64,000 nucleotides of DNA from Deltaproteobacteria bacterium (GCA_030018495.1 JASEFS010000009.1:52316-116315), one strand, 5' to 3'; numbered from the stretch's first letter, positions 54,442-63,788 are shown. Notes: generated from the sequence alone by a model not told the origin. Numbers and translations: made by a program.

Positions 54442-54495
54442 GCACAGGCATCCTGCCTGTGCGGAGAACCTGAAAGGCGGGCACGGAGGCCCGCC
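54442..54495. repeat. Pair of REP-like hairpins
   Basis: GCACAGGC-ATCCT-GCCTGTGC (54442-54462) is a variant of the dispersed repeat at 40318 and 53685. A second hairpin, GGCGGGC against GCCCGCC, follows at 54476-54495. Confidence 0.6.
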
Positions 54496-54534
54496 CCACC
54501 TCAAATTATTGAAATATAACTGTAGGACGCGGCA

Positions 54535-55410
54535 CTAGGTCAGATAGGAGTGCAGGCCGGACAGCAGAAAGCTCACCCCGAAATAGGTGAAAAGCACCGC
54601 CATGAACCCCAGGACCGCGATCCAGGCGATGCGCCGGCCGGCCCAGCCCTTGACCAGGCGGGCGTGCAGCAGGCCGGCATAGACAAACCAGGTGATGAGG
54701 GACCAGGTCTCCTTGGGGTCCCAGCTCCAGTAGCGGCCCCAGGCCTGGTCGGCCCACACCGCGCCTGTCAGAATGCCCAAAGTCAGGAAGATGAACCCCA
54801 GGACCACGGCCTGATAGATGAGGCGGTCCATCTCCCGGAAAGCCGCGGCGGCTGCGCCCTTGGACGCCGCCGGGCCGGGGCGCGACTGCCAGAGGTAGAT
54901 GAGCGCGGCCCCGAAAGCCAGGGCGAAGGCGGCGTAGCCCAAAAAAGCGGTCAGGACGTGGATGAGAAGCCAATTGCTTTTAAGGGCCGGCATCAGGGGC
55001 TTGATGCTGCTGTCCACCCCTAAGGAGGCGTAGGCCAGGAGCAGCGCCGCGAAGAGGGCCACCAACGACCCCAGGAAGCCGTGCAGATGACGGCGAAAAG
55101 TCAGCAATCCCAAAAGCGGCAGGCAGAGCGAGAAAAACACCAGGGATTCGTAGAAGTTGGACATGGGCACCTGCAGCACCGCCAGCCGCACGGCATCCCC
55201 AAAAGACTGCGGTGCGGCGTGCTGCGCGGCCACCCCGTATGATTCGACCCATCTGGCCAGGAAAGCGCCAAGATGGGCCGCCAATCCCCCGAAAAGCAGG
55301 AGCCTGGCCCAGGACTTGAGCCGGGCGCTGTTCCACAAAGCCGCCCCCACAAAGAAGATGCCGGCAAAAAGATAGGCCAGCGTTACCAAGCCGATGATTG
55401 AGCTGATCAT
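54535..55410 (-). CDS. ccsA: Cytochrome c maturation protein CcsA (system II, ResC-like)
   Basis: The 291-residue membrane protein has eight hydrophobic segments and the heme-handling tryptophan-rich motif WGRYWSWDPKETWSLITWFVYAG near residue 220. Conserved histidines appear in NWLLIHVLTAFLGYAAFA and LLHARL. With ResB it moves heme outward and attaches it to cytochromes c. It lies 76 bases downstream of resB in the same operon. Confidence 0.93.
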   Translation of the reverse strand: MISSIIGLVTLAYLFAGIFFVGAALWNSARLKSWARLLLFGGLAAHLGAFLARWVESYGVAAQHAAPQSFGDAVRLAVLQVPMSNFYESLVFFSLCLPLLGLLTFRRHLHGFLGSLVALFAALLLAYASLGVDSSIKPLMPALKSNWLLIHVLTAFLGYAAFALAFGAALIYLWQSRPGPAASKGAAAAAFREMDRLIYQAVVLGFIFLTLGILTGAVWADQAWGRYWSWDPKETWSLITWFVYAGLLHARLVKGWAGRRIAWIAVLGFMAVLFTYFGVSFLLSGLHSYLT

Positions 55411-55486
55411 GCTTTAAGCTTCCTGCTCTTGGGTTTTAGAATGCGGGTGCTGAAAAAAGGCTCCGAAGGCATTATCTCTGCTTTGA

Positions 55487-56842
55487 TTACAATTTCTGCT
55501 TTAACCGCATAAGCACCCGGTCGGTTTTTATGGCGAAATCTTCCCGGGCCCGGGGGCTGGCACCCAGGAGGCGGCCTTCCCACCTGCCGTCCGGCTTTTG
55601 GCTCAGGGTCACCGCCCACCGCTGGGCAGGCAGGAGAAAAGCCAAAATAAACCCCGGCAGGCAGAGCAAAAAGCCGCTGTAAACCCACCAGACGCCGGGG
55701 TCCCGCCGGACCTGGAAAACCGAGAAATATTGGAACGGCAGGGATTCCAGCGTCAGACGCTGAGGGCCTGGCTGATAAAAGGGCGTATCCGGGTTTTCGG
55801 CCAATTCCGGATGGTCCTTGGAAACCCAGAAAACCAGGGGATGGCCGGGACCGCTTTTATAAGCCACCATGACCGCGGGCCCGGTGCCCATAAGATTGCC
55901 GTCCAGGCGCACCGCCATCATTTGGGCCTGGCCTCCCGGCAATGTCAGGGCCTGGCGCATGGGGGCCTCCACCTGGTGGCAGTCCTCGCCCTGGCATACC
56001 TTGAGCTTCACCGGGCCGTTGGGCCGGGCGCCGTAGCTGGATTGGTAGAAGGTCAGACCGCCGAAGGTCACGGGCTCGTTCACCCGGCAGACGGCTTTGG
56101 CGACCTCCCGGCCGTTGCGGAAGAAAGTGAGATCAGAGCGAAATTCCGCAGGAATGCCCTGCTGGTAATAATCAACCCGGAAGTCGTCCAAGCGCACCTG
56201 AAAATCCAGGGGTTTGGTGCGGTCGCCCTGCAGTACGAAGCTTCCCGCGGTTTCGCCCTCATGCAGCAGCAGGCGGCCTTCCTGGCCCCAAAATTTGCCC
56301 ACCAGCCCGCCTGCCAGAATGAGAAGCAGGGAGAGGTGAATCAAGTAAGGCCCCAAAGGCCGGAAGCGGCCGCGTTCAAGGAAAAACACGATCTTGCCGG
56401 ATTCGGGCGAGACGCTCCGGGGTCGGCCTACCTCCCGGCGCAGGACTTGGCACACCAGATTTTGCGGGTCTTGGTCCGCAGGCAGATAAAAACGGCCCCG
56501 CTCCGGCAGGTTTCGGGCGGTTTCCCAGGACAGGGGCTGGGCCACCCGCCTGATGGCCTGGGGCAGTCCCCTGGTAAGGCAGGCCAGGAGGTTCAAAGTC
56601 AGCAGTCCCACCGGCAGGAGAAACCAGGGACTGCCGTAAAGGTTGGTAAAACCAAGGCGCACCAGCAGCGCGCCGCTGTCGGGGCCGAAGCGGGCCAAGT
56701 AATTCGCCGCCGGCTCACCCTGAGGCACAATGGTGCCCACCACCGCTACCAAGGCCAGAGCCAGGAGCAGGACAACGGTGAGCCGGATTGAGGTAAAAAA
56801 GCCCCAGAGCCGAGGTGCTAAATCAGAAAATGCTTGTGACAC
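55487..56842 (-). CDS. resB: Cytochrome c biogenesis protein ResB (Ccs1)
   Basis: The 451-residue product has three N-terminal membrane segments (LWGFFTSIRLTVVLLLALAL near residue 13; LLPVGLLTLNLLACLTRGL near 76; LIHLSLLLILAGGLVGKFWG near 167). A large periplasmic domain and a fourth segment (VYSGFLLCLPGFILAFLLP) follow. GTG 56842 is the start. Together with ccsA it makes a complete system II apparatus, expected in a bacterium with many c-type cytochromes. Confidence 0.92.
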   Translation of the reverse strand: MSQAFSDLAPRLWGFFTSIRLTVVLLLALALVAVVGTIVPQGEPAANYLARFGPDSGALLVRLGFTNLYGSPWFLLPVGLLTLNLLACLTRGLPQAIRRVAQPLSWETARNLPERGRFYLPADQDPQNLVCQVLRREVGRPRSVSPESGKIVFFLERGRFRPLGPYLIHLSLLLILAGGLVGKFWGQEGRLLLHEGETAGSFVLQGDRTKPLDFQVRLDDFRVDYYQQGIPAEFRSDLTFFRNGREVAKAVCRVNEPVTFGGLTFYQSSYGARPNGPVKLKVCQGEDCHQVEAPMRQALTLPGGQAQMMAVRLDGNLMGTGPAVMVAYKSGPGHPLVFWVSKDHPELAENPDTPFYQPGPQRLTLESLPFQYFSVFQVRRDPGVWWVYSGFLLCLPGFILAFLLPAQRWAVTLSQKPDGRWEGRLLGASPRAREDFAIKTDRVLMRLKQKL

Positions 56843-56954
56843 GCTGCTTTAATCCATGAAAAAAAGAGTAGGCGGCCAATCAGACTCGGAGCCGGATCAA
56901 CCGCCTTGGGCTGCAGGAATGAAAACGGCTCTCTCTGCGGATGCTCAGGAAAGA

Positions 56955-57365
56955 TTAATCTTCTTCCAACTCTTCCTCTTCGCTCAGGAATTCCTCATAC
57001 TCCTCTTCTGTCAGGAGGTCGTCAAATTCCTGGCCGGAAGGCATCTCAATTTTTAACAGCCAACCTTCAGCTAAAGGGTCCTCATTGATGATTTCGGGCA
57101 CTTCCAGGGCCTCGTAGTTAACTTCGACTACTTCCCCGGAAACAGGCGCCACCAATTCCCGGCGGCCGTGTTTGGCTTCCACCGTGCTGAACGCCTCTTC
57201 CTTGATGATCTCCTCCCCTTCTTCCGGGAGGCGCAATGAATAAATTTCCCCCAGTTTTTCCTGGAGAAAATCGCTTATTCCCAAGGTGACCCTAATATCA
57301 TCATCCGCCCGGACCCAGATATGGTCCCGACTGAAACGAATCTCGCCGATGTCCATACCCTCCAT
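56955..57365 (-). CDS. GcvH-like lipoyl-domain protein
   Basis: The 136-residue product has the H-protein fold: FSRDHIWVRADDDIRVTLGISDF, then FSTVEAKHGRRELVAPVSGEVVEVN, and ending GWLLKIEMPS. The lysine in VEAKHG is the lipoylation candidate, but it stands eight residues before the APVSG turn rather than seven as in classical GcvH. An acidic tail (EEYEEFLSEEEELEED) is unusual. gcvT and gcvP are not adjacent, so a different lipoyl carrier role is possible. Confidence 0.8.
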   Translation of the reverse strand: MEGMDIGEIRFSRDHIWVRADDDIRVTLGISDFLQEKLGEIYSLRLPEEGEEIIKEEAFSTVEAKHGRRELVAPVSGEVVEVNYEALEVPEIINEDPLAEGWLLKIEMPSGQEFDDLLTEEEYEEFLSEEEELEED

Positions 57366-57608
57366 ACTCTTGTTAATTTAACATGTCGTTTCGGAAAATC
57401 CAGGGTTTTGCGGGGGAAATATAATAATCAAAAAAAAATTTAGCAAGGACTTTTTTATGCCAGATTGCCCCGGCTTCCCTGTCTGGTTATTTCCCCAGCC
57501 CCGGCCTTGTCGTTCGGCTTTTTAGCTTGACATTACACGGGTGCGTTGGTAGATGTAAATGATAAATTTCACAAATGCCATCCACACGGGCCGAAGGAGG
57601 CTAGGTAG

Positions 57609-58046
57609 ATGAAGCAGGTGCAAAAAATTCTCTTTCCTATTGATTTATCCGAAAATTTCGAGACCTTGATTCCCTGGGTTTCCACGTTCGTGAATAAATT
57701 CGACGCCACGCTTTATGTGCTGTTTGTCACCCAAGACCTAAAGACCATCTCCTTTATTCCGCATGTCAGCCTCGATCAGCTGCAACAGGAGTCGATAAAG
57801 GCGGCGGAGCAAAAAATGGCCGCGGCCAGGCAGGAATTCTTCCGCGATTTCAAAAAGCTGGAGACCCGGGTGGCGGTGGGCAAGCCCGCGGAAAAAATCC
57901 TGGAGGTCGCCAAGCAGGAGGGCGTCGACCTGATTATCATGGGCACCCATGGCCGCCGGGGCCTGGAGGCCAAAATCTTCGGCAGCGTCTTCCTGAAGGT
58001 CTCAAGAGACGCCGACGTGCCCGTGCTCAGCATTTCCAAGGCTTAA
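57609..58046 (+). CDS. Universal stress protein (UspA family)
   Basis: The 145-residue product starts KQVQKILFPIDLSENFETLIPW and ends with the nucleotide-binding loop IIMGTHGRRGLEAKIFGSV then ADVPVLSISK. The G-2x-G-9x-G-S/T pattern of ATP-binding Usp proteins is present in the form GTHGRRG followed by FGSV. AGGAGG precedes ATG 57609. A terminator closes this single-gene unit. Confidence 0.92.
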   Translation: MKQVQKILFPIDLSENFETLIPWVSTFVNKFDATLYVLFVTQDLKTISFIPHVSLDQLQQESIKAAEQKMAAARQEFFRDFKKLETRVAVGKPAEKILEVAKQEGVDLIIMGTHGRRGLEAKIFGSVFLKVSRDADVPVLSISKA

Positions 58047-58071
58047 GAAAAGGATCCCTGTGACTCAAGAA

Positions 58072-58101
58072 CCCTCCAGGCCTTACGGGAGGGTTTTTTT
58101 T
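58072..58101 (+). terminator. Terminator after the universal stress protein gene
   Basis: CCCTCC pairs with GGGAGGG across AGGCCTTAC, followed by eight T residues. Confidence 0.85.
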
Positions 58102-58132
58102 GGCTTTTTTTTTCAAACCGCGGCTGTGGCTT

Positions 58133-58579
58133 TCATCCCAAATTCAATAAGGTGAATCCCGATTTGGGGTCCCGGCGGCGCAATGCGGCCGCGCCCACCA
58201 CCTCCAGGATTATCACCTCGCCCACCAGCCAGACATCCACCCCGGCCCGGCTGCAGCCCACGGTGGCGCCCCCCTCCCGGCCCGCGGCGGCGTGCAGGTG
58301 CAGGACGGGGTCTCCCGCTTCGTTGGGAAACAGGGTTCCCACCCCCAGGACCTCCTGGATGCCGGAAAGGGTATGGACCAAGGGAATGATGGCGTCGCCG
58401 CGGCCTGCTTCCGGGCCCACTACCAGACGGCTGCCGTCCTGAGCGCCGCCCACATAGATGACCATCCCCTCCATGAGGCCCTGCTCCCGGGCAAAGGTTT
58501 CAACGGCCTCGGGCAGGCGCTCGCCTTCCTCCAGTTGGAGCACAAAAATCCGGCCGATGCGGCCTTCCCGAAATTGCAT
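58133..58579 (-). CDS. PCC/DUF296-domain protein
   Basis: The 148-residue product has the plants-and-prokaryotes-conserved domain. The order is FVLQLEEGERLPEAVETFA, GMVIYVGGAQDG, then HLHAAAGREG with the metal-binding histidine pair, and VWLVGEVIILEVVG. Bacterial members form trimers and are predicted to bind nucleic acid or a ligand; no firm role is known. ATG 58579 with AAGGGGG upstream is preferred over the longer frame. Confidence 0.85.
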   Translation of the reverse strand: MQFREGRIGRIFVLQLEEGERLPEAVETFAREQGLMEGMVIYVGGAQDGSRLVVGPEAGRGDAIIPLVHTLSGIQEVLGVGTLFPNEAGDPVLHLHAAAGREGGATVGCSRAGVDVWLVGEVIILEVVGAAALRRRDPKSGFTLLNLG

Positions 58580-58885
58580 GACGTTCCCCCTTGTCGTACG
58601 GCGAAATATGCGGAGACAAATCACTCCGGCGGCTGCCGGCCGTCCGGAGCCTCAATAATCGGAATCAAGCAGACGCCAGGCGAAAAACACCAGCACCGCG
58701 CCGGCCAGAACAATATACCAGTAATTAGCAAAAAACTCTCCCCATCCAGGGGAAGGGGCGACGTTTCTGGCTCAGGATCGCCCTATAACAATTTGGAGCA
58801 GGAACAGATTCATTTTTTCCATCCTGTAAGTTGATTGAATGTGAGATTATTTTCTGTTGCAACTTGCAGGCCGTAGATTAACCTG

Positions 58886-59509
58886 TCAGGCATGACTTTT
58901 TCTTTCCAGGAGCCAGGCCACCCAGGTGAAGCTGATATCCGGCGGCAGTTCGGGGTGCCAGAAGTCTTTCACCAGGCGCCGGACCAGGCGCCAGCCCAGC
59001 CGCTGATAGGATTCCCGAAGCTCATCTTCCTGGTTGTCGCGGAATCCGGAAATGATGAGGCGGCCGCCCGCGGCCAGGCGGTCGAGTTCAGCTATTTTGT
59101 CAAGCTGCACCTCCCAGGGAAGATTGGCCGCCACCAAATCGAAAGGCCCCTTCAGGCACTCGGTGGAGCCTCGCACCACCCGGACGGCTTGCCCCAGGCG
59201 GTTGGCGTCGGCGTTGTTCCGGGAAGCCCGGGCCGCGGTCATTAAAATATCCACCCCTATCACCCGGGGAACCCCCAATGCCGCCGCGGCCAGGCTCAAA
59301 ATGCCGGTGCCGCAGCCGATATCGGCCATGAACGCGACGCGCTGCCTGGCCAGCACTTCCCGCAGCAGGTCCAGGCACAGGCGGGTGGTGGGGTGACTGG
59401 GGGGAAAAGCCTTGCCGCTTTTCACCACGAGCACCCGCTCGGTCGGCTTGGCCCGATACGGGCGCCAATGGGCGCGCAGCGCTAAGTTGTCAGAAAGCCG
59501 GTAAAACAT
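58886..59509 (-). CDS. PrmA-like small methyltransferase
   Basis: The 207-residue product has VAFMADIGCGTGILSLAAAALG (SAM motif I), VIGVDILMTAARASRNNADAN and LVAANLPWEV, the last close to the N-L-P-W motif of PrmA and related protein methyltransferases. It lacks the N-terminal domain of ribosomal-protein L11 methyltransferase, so the target is open. It is a single gene. Upstream, around 59520-59560, lies a piece resembling a tRNA 5' end that I did not accept as a gene. Confidence 0.85.
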   Translation of the reverse strand: MFYRLSDNLALRAHWRPYRAKPTERVLVVKSGKAFPPSHPTTRLCLDLLREVLARQRVAFMADIGCGTGILSLAAAALGVPRVIGVDILMTAARASRNNADANRLGQAVRVVRGSTECLKGPFDLVAANLPWEVQLDKIAELDRLAAGGRLIISGFRDNQEDELRESYQRLGWRLVRRLVKDFWHPELPPDISFTWVAWLLERKSHA

Positions 59510-59704
59510 GCCTGGACACCCTGTGGAGCGTGAGCCGTCGAACTACTGAGCTATGGCGGGGTTGGCCCTGCGGCGCCATTTAAAATACCCTTCGTCTTAG
59601 CCGCGGTTATATTGACCAGGAGAACCTTTTTGGTTAAGAATAATACTAATTAGAACCAAACCCCAGCTTTTTAAGGGAAGTGAAAAGAGAAACTTCGATT
59701 TATC

Positions 59705-60184
59705 ATGGAAAAAATTTTACTCACCCGGGCCGGTTATGAGAAGCTCCTGAAGGAACTGGAGTTGCTCAGCCGGGTTGAACGGCCTCGGGTCCTGCATGAA
59801 ATCCTGCAGGATGCCCCGGATTGGGGATTTGAGGCCGGTCCCGATTTTAAGAGCACCCTGGCCCGCCGCGAATGGGTGGATCAGCGTATAAAGCAATTGC
59901 AGGACCTCCTGGCCAATGCTGAGGTCCTGGTGGGCAGCAACCTGCCCCCCGACCAGGTGCGCTTCAACGCCCGCGTGCGCATCCTCAACCTCCATACCGG
60001 CAAGGAGCAGCATTTCAAGTTAGTAGGTCCATTTGAGGCGGACGCCGGCAACGGCCGCCTGTCTACCGCCTCCCCCCTGGGCCAGGCCCTCATGGGCCGA
60101 ACTTTGGGGGAACGAGTGGAGGTGGAAACTCCGGCAGGGAAAAGGTCATATCAGATTCTGGAGATAGAAATGGACGCGATATGA
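59705..60184 (+). CDS. GreA/GreB-family transcription factor with divergent tip
   Basis: The 159-residue product has the family coiled coil (LTRAGYEKLLKELELLSRVE, then REWVDQRIKQLQDLLANAEVL). A C-terminal FKBP-like domain follows (LSTASPLGQALMGRTLGERVEVETP). The hairpin tip that normally reads G-D-L-S-E-N-A-E-Y reads WGFEAGPDFKS here, so the acidic pair that positions Mg2+ for RNA cleavage is missing or displaced. It overlaps the next gene by four bases. It may bind RNA polymerase without classical cleavage activity. Confidence 0.85.
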   Translation: MEKILLTRAGYEKLLKELELLSRVERPRVLHEILQDAPDWGFEAGPDFKSTLARREWVDQRIKQLQDLLANAEVLVGSNLPPDQVRFNARVRILNLHTGKEQHFKLVGPFEADAGNGRLSTASPLGQALMGRTLGERVEVETPAGKRSYQILEIEMDAI

Positions 60185-61101
60185 CCGGCCCCCATCACGC
60201 TCACCCTCATTCCCACCGCTTTGAAAGCAGCCGCTGGCGCCTCACCTTAGCTTTTGCCACCCAGGGAATTTTTTTTATTGTAGAATTAGTAGGAGGCATT
60301 CTCACCAACAGCCTCGCCTTGCTGGCGGACGCCGGGCATATGCTGAGCGACGTAGGCGCGCTGGGTCTGAGCCTCCTGGCCCTTTACTTTACCCTCAAAC
60401 CGCCTACCGCCAAGAAGACTTTCGGCTATCACCGGCTGGAAATTTTGGCTGCTTTGGTTAACGGCCTGGCCTTATGGGCTATGGCTGTTTATATTTTTTA
60501 TGAGGGCTACCAGCGCTTCCTGCAACCCCCGGAGATCAGGATCGTGCCCATTATTATCATTGCTCTCCTGGGCCTCCTGGTCAATCTGTTCGGGGTGGTT
60601 GTTCTCTACCCCGCCCGGGCGCACGGGTTAAATCTCAGGTCCGCGTTTCTGCACCTGGTGGCCGATTCCCTGGGTTCTATCGCGGTTATCGGCGCAGGTG
60701 TTGCTATTTTCTTCAAAGGCTGGTACTGGTTGGATCCAGTGGCCGGCGCCGCCATCGCGGTGCTCATTATAATCGGCAGCTGGCAGCTTGTTTTTGAAGC
60801 CACTGATATTTTATTGGAGTCAACTCCTAAGGACATTGACCTGGAAGAGGTTGAAAAAGCCTTGTACGAGCACCCGGGGGTCAGGCACATTCATGATTTG
60901 CACATCTGGACCATAGCTTCGGGATTGCACGCGCTCAGCGTCCATGTAGCCGTGGATGACGAACTCAACCGGGATTGTATCACCCTTGAGCTGGAAAAAT
61001 TGCTGTATCACCGCTTCGGCATTGAGCACACCACCGTGCAGCTTGAAGGCCCGACGTATCAAAACCCCCGGATTTGCCCGTGGCATCCGGGGCCTTTATA
61101 A
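60181..61101 (+). CDS. CDF-family cation efflux protein (ZitB/CzcD-like)
   Basis: The 306-residue product has a histidine-rich start (HHAHPHSHRF), six membrane segments, and the metal site motifs ALLADAGHMLSDVGAL and HLVADSLGSIAVI. A C-terminal cytoplasmic domain follows (HIHDLHIWTIASGLHALSVHV). Such proteins export Zn2+ or similar metals by proton exchange. It is coupled to the Gre gene by a 4-base overlap, an unusual partner. Confidence 0.93.
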   Translation: MTGPHHAHPHSHRFESSRWRLTLAFATQGIFFIVELVGGILTNSLALLADAGHMLSDVGALGLSLLALYFTLKPPTAKKTFGYHRLEILAALVNGLALWAMAVYIFYEGYQRFLQPPEIRIVPIIIIALLGLLVNLFGVVVLYPARAHGLNLRSAFLHLVADSLGSIAVIGAGVAIFFKGWYWLDPVAGAAIAVLIIIGSWQLVFEATDILLESTPKDIDLEEVEKALYEHPGVRHIHDLHIWTIASGLHALSVHVAVDDELNRDCITLELEKLLYHRFGIEHTTVQLEGPTYQNPRICPWHPGPL

Positions 61102-61146
61102 GACGGCTCCTTAACCAGGCGCCCAGGAGATCATCAAGGAGGCCAC

Positions 61147-63591
61147 ATGTCTCAGAACCTATGGGAATTGAAGCCAGAAAATCTTAGAGCCTCATTCAAC
61201 CCCGATGAACTTGGATTCGAAACCACCCTGGATTTGGCCCCCATGAAGGCCAAGGTGGTGGCCCAGGCCCGGGCCCGGCAGGCCATGGAGTTCGGTTTGG
61301 GCATCAAGGATCCGGAATACAATATTTTTGTGGCCGGCCCGCGCCTGTCCCGCAAAACCGAAACCATCAAAGATTATGTCGCGGAGCTTGCCGCCAAGGA
61401 ACCCAGCCCCCCGGATTACATTTATGTGCATAATTTCAACGAGCCGGAAAGACCCAAGGCTTTGACCCTGCCTGCGGGCCGGGGGCGCAAATTCCAAGCC
61501 GATATGCAGGAATTGGTAGCCAATTTAAGAAGCCGAATTCCCGAGGTATTTGAAAGCGAAGATTACAACAAGCAGCGCGAAGAACTCGTGCGGCGGTTCA
61601 CCCAGGAACGCAACGCCATTCTCCAGGAACTGGACGCCAAGGCCTCTGAAGAAGGCTTCATCCTGAATATTTCTCAAACCGGCTTGATGATCTTCCCGGG
61701 CAAAGATGGCAAGCCCATGAGTGAAGAGGAACTCAAGGCGCTGACCGAGGAAGAGCGGGACTCCTTAAAGAGACGATCCACGGTCCTGCATGAGGAAATG
61801 AATGAAGCCATCCGCAAGATCCGCCGGATGGAGAAAGAGTTTGCCGAAGCCGAAAAGAAGCTCGACCAGGACGTGGCCTTATCCATAGTGGGCCACTATA
61901 TTGAAGAGCTGGTGGAAAAATACCATGACCTTCCCCATGTGGTGGAATATCTCCGGGAAGTAGAGACCGACATCCTCAAAAATTTGGAAGACTTCAAGAA
62001 ACGGCCCGGCGCGCCGGGGCCGTTTCCTTTTCCGGTGCCCGAGCCCAGTTTTACCCAATACCAGGTGAATGTCCTGGTGGACAACACCGAAACCAGGGGC
62101 GCACCGGTCATCCTGGAGAATAACCCTAACTACACCAATCTCTTCGGGGGCGTGGAGCGGCGGGCCCAATTCGGCGCCCTGATCACGGACTTCACCCTCA
62201 TCCGCCCGGGCTCCATTCATAAGGCCAACGGCGGCTATCTTATCATCCACATCCTGGACCTGTTGCGCTGGTTTTTTTCTTATGAAGCCCTGAAGCGCTG
62301 CCTGAAAGAACAGGAAATCAAAATTGAAGACCTGGCCGAGCAGATGGGGTTTATCGCCACCCGCACCCTTCAGCCCCAGCCCATCCCGCTCAACATAAAA
62401 GTCATCCTTATCGGCGATCCCCATATTTACCAGCTGCTTTACATTTATGACGAGGACTTCCAGAAGCTTTTCAAGATCAAAGCCCAATTTGATTACGAAA
62501 TGAAAAAGACGCCGGAACACCTCCAGGAGTTTGCCGCCCTGGTGGGGAGCTACTGCCATGATGAAAAGCTCATGCCGGTCCACAAAACCGGCATGGCCCG
62601 CCTCATCGAATACGCCCAGGAACTCACCGGTCACCAGCAAAAACTGACGCTGCAGCTCAAGGAAGTGCTGGACATAGTCAAGGAGGCCAATTACTGGGCC
62701 AAGAACAACACCCACGAAGTAATCTTCGGCACTGACATAGAAAAAGCCATTCAGGAAAAGATTTACCGCTGCGACTTGCCCGAAGAAAAGATGCAGGAAT
62801 TGTTTGATGAGGGCATCTTATTTCTGGAGACCACGGGGTCGGTGGTGGGCCAAATCAACGGCCTGTCCGTTTATGCCCTGGGCGACCACGCTTTCGGCCG
62901 CCCCAGTCGGATTACCGCCAGCTACGCCATGGGGAAAGAGGGTGTGGTGGCCATCGACCGGGAAGCTCAAATGGCCGGCAACATCCACAATAAAGGCGTT
63001 TTGATTCTGGCCAGCTATCTCAAGAGCCGGTTCGCCCAGGACAAGCCGCTGACGCTTTCCGCCAGTTTGACCTTCGAGCAGAGCTACGGCTTGGTGGAGG
63101 GTGATTCCGCCTCGGCCGCGGAACTCATTGCCCTTACCTCGGTCCTGGCCGATGTGCCTCTCAAGCAGAATATCGCCATCACCGGCTCGGTGTCCCAGCG
63201 GGGTGAAGTGCAGCCCATCGGCGGCGTCAATTGGAAGATCGAGGGTTTTTATAAAGTGTGCAAAGCCAAGGGCCTGGACGGCACCCAGGGGGTCATCGTG
63301 CCCAAGGCCAATGTCAAGGACCTGATGCTTAAGAAAGAAGTGGTTGATGCTGTTAAAGAGGGCAAATTTCACGTCTGGGCCGTGGGCCACGTGGACGAAG
63401 CCATCGAATTGCTGACCGGCATGCCGGCAGGCAAACGGCAGCCGGATGGCACCTGGGAAGAAGGCACCGTGAATTTCAAGGTGGATCAGACTCTGACCCG
63501 CCTCATGGAGTTGGCCCGTGAATTGATGAAGGGGGAAGAGGAACAAAAAAGCGGCTCCCCGCCGCCTCCGCCGGCAAGCTGCGGGACGTAA
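61147..63591 (+). CDS. Lon-family ATP-dependent protease (AAA_32 type)
   Basis: The 814-residue product has an AAA+ region with an inserted coiled coil (about 150-270) and a C-terminal Lon protease domain. Its serine lies in EGDSASAAELIAL (S654), and the dyad lysine is probably in GGVNWKIEGFYKVCKAKG. The P-loop NIFVAGPRLSRKTETI lacks the second glycine of G-x4-G-K-T. The region GGYLIIHILDLL stands for Walker B. This is the LonB/YcbZ-like soluble family found in many anaerobes. AAGGAGG precedes ATG. Confidence 0.9.
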   Translation: MSQNLWELKPENLRASFNPDELGFETTLDLAPMKAKVVAQARARQAMEFGLGIKDPEYNIFVAGPRLSRKTETIKDYVAELAAKEPSPPDYIYVHNFNEPERPKALTLPAGRGRKFQADMQELVANLRSRIPEVFESEDYNKQREELVRRFTQERNAILQELDAKASEEGFILNISQTGLMIFPGKDGKPMSEEELKALTEEERDSLKRRSTVLHEEMNEAIRKIRRMEKEFAEAEKKLDQDVALSIVGHYIEELVEKYHDLPHVVEYLREVETDILKNLEDFKKRPGAPGPFPFPVPEPSFTQYQVNVLVDNTETRGAPVILENNPNYTNLFGGVERRAQFGALITDFTLIRPGSIHKANGGYLIIHILDLLRWFFSYEALKRCLKEQEIKIEDLAEQMGFIATRTLQPQPIPLNIKVILIGDPHIYQLLYIYDEDFQKLFKIKAQFDYEMKKTPEHLQEFAALVGSYCHDEKLMPVHKTGMARLIEYAQELTGHQQKLTLQLKEVLDIVKEANYWAKNNTHEVIFGTDIEKAIQEKIYRCDLPEEKMQELFDEGILFLETTGSVVGQINGLSVYALGDHAFGRPSRITASYAMGKEGVVAIDREAQMAGNIHNKGVLILASYLKSRFAQDKPLTLSASLTFEQSYGLVEGDSASAAELIALTSVLADVPLKQNIAITGSVSQRGEVQPIGGVNWKIEGFYKVCKAKGLDGTQGVIVPKANVKDLMLKKEVVDAVKEGKFHVWAVGHVDEAIELLTGMPAGKRQPDGTWEEGTVNFKVDQTLTRLMELARELMKGEEEQKSGSPPPPPASCGT

Positions 63592-63727
63592 GATGCGGGA
63601 AGGAGCCTAAAAAAAACTTCTTTTATGGCAAGGTTTTTGCATTTTGTTAATTTTAAAGTTTCGTGGGAGTTATTCCGAACAAGATGCTCAAATGGCAAAA
63701 ATTTTTTGCAAAAATGCAAATTTTTGC

Positions 63728-63760
63728 TTGACAAAGGATTTATAGTGAGTATCTTAATAT
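63728..63760 (+). promoter_or_regulatory. Promoter-like region with AT palindrome
   Basis: TTGACA (63728-63733) is followed after 17 bases by ATCTTA. Just upstream GCAAAAATGCAAATTTTTGC (63708-63727) forms an imperfect inverted repeat that could be an operator. Confidence 0.4.
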
Positions 63761-63788
63761 TCACAAAACCTAACGAGGAGGCCTGCGT

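Noticed and set aside
59515..59575. tRNA-like 5' segment (GCCATAGCTCAGTAG in reverse)
   Set aside because: No anticodon arm, T-arm or matching acceptor strand could be assembled; at most a remnant.
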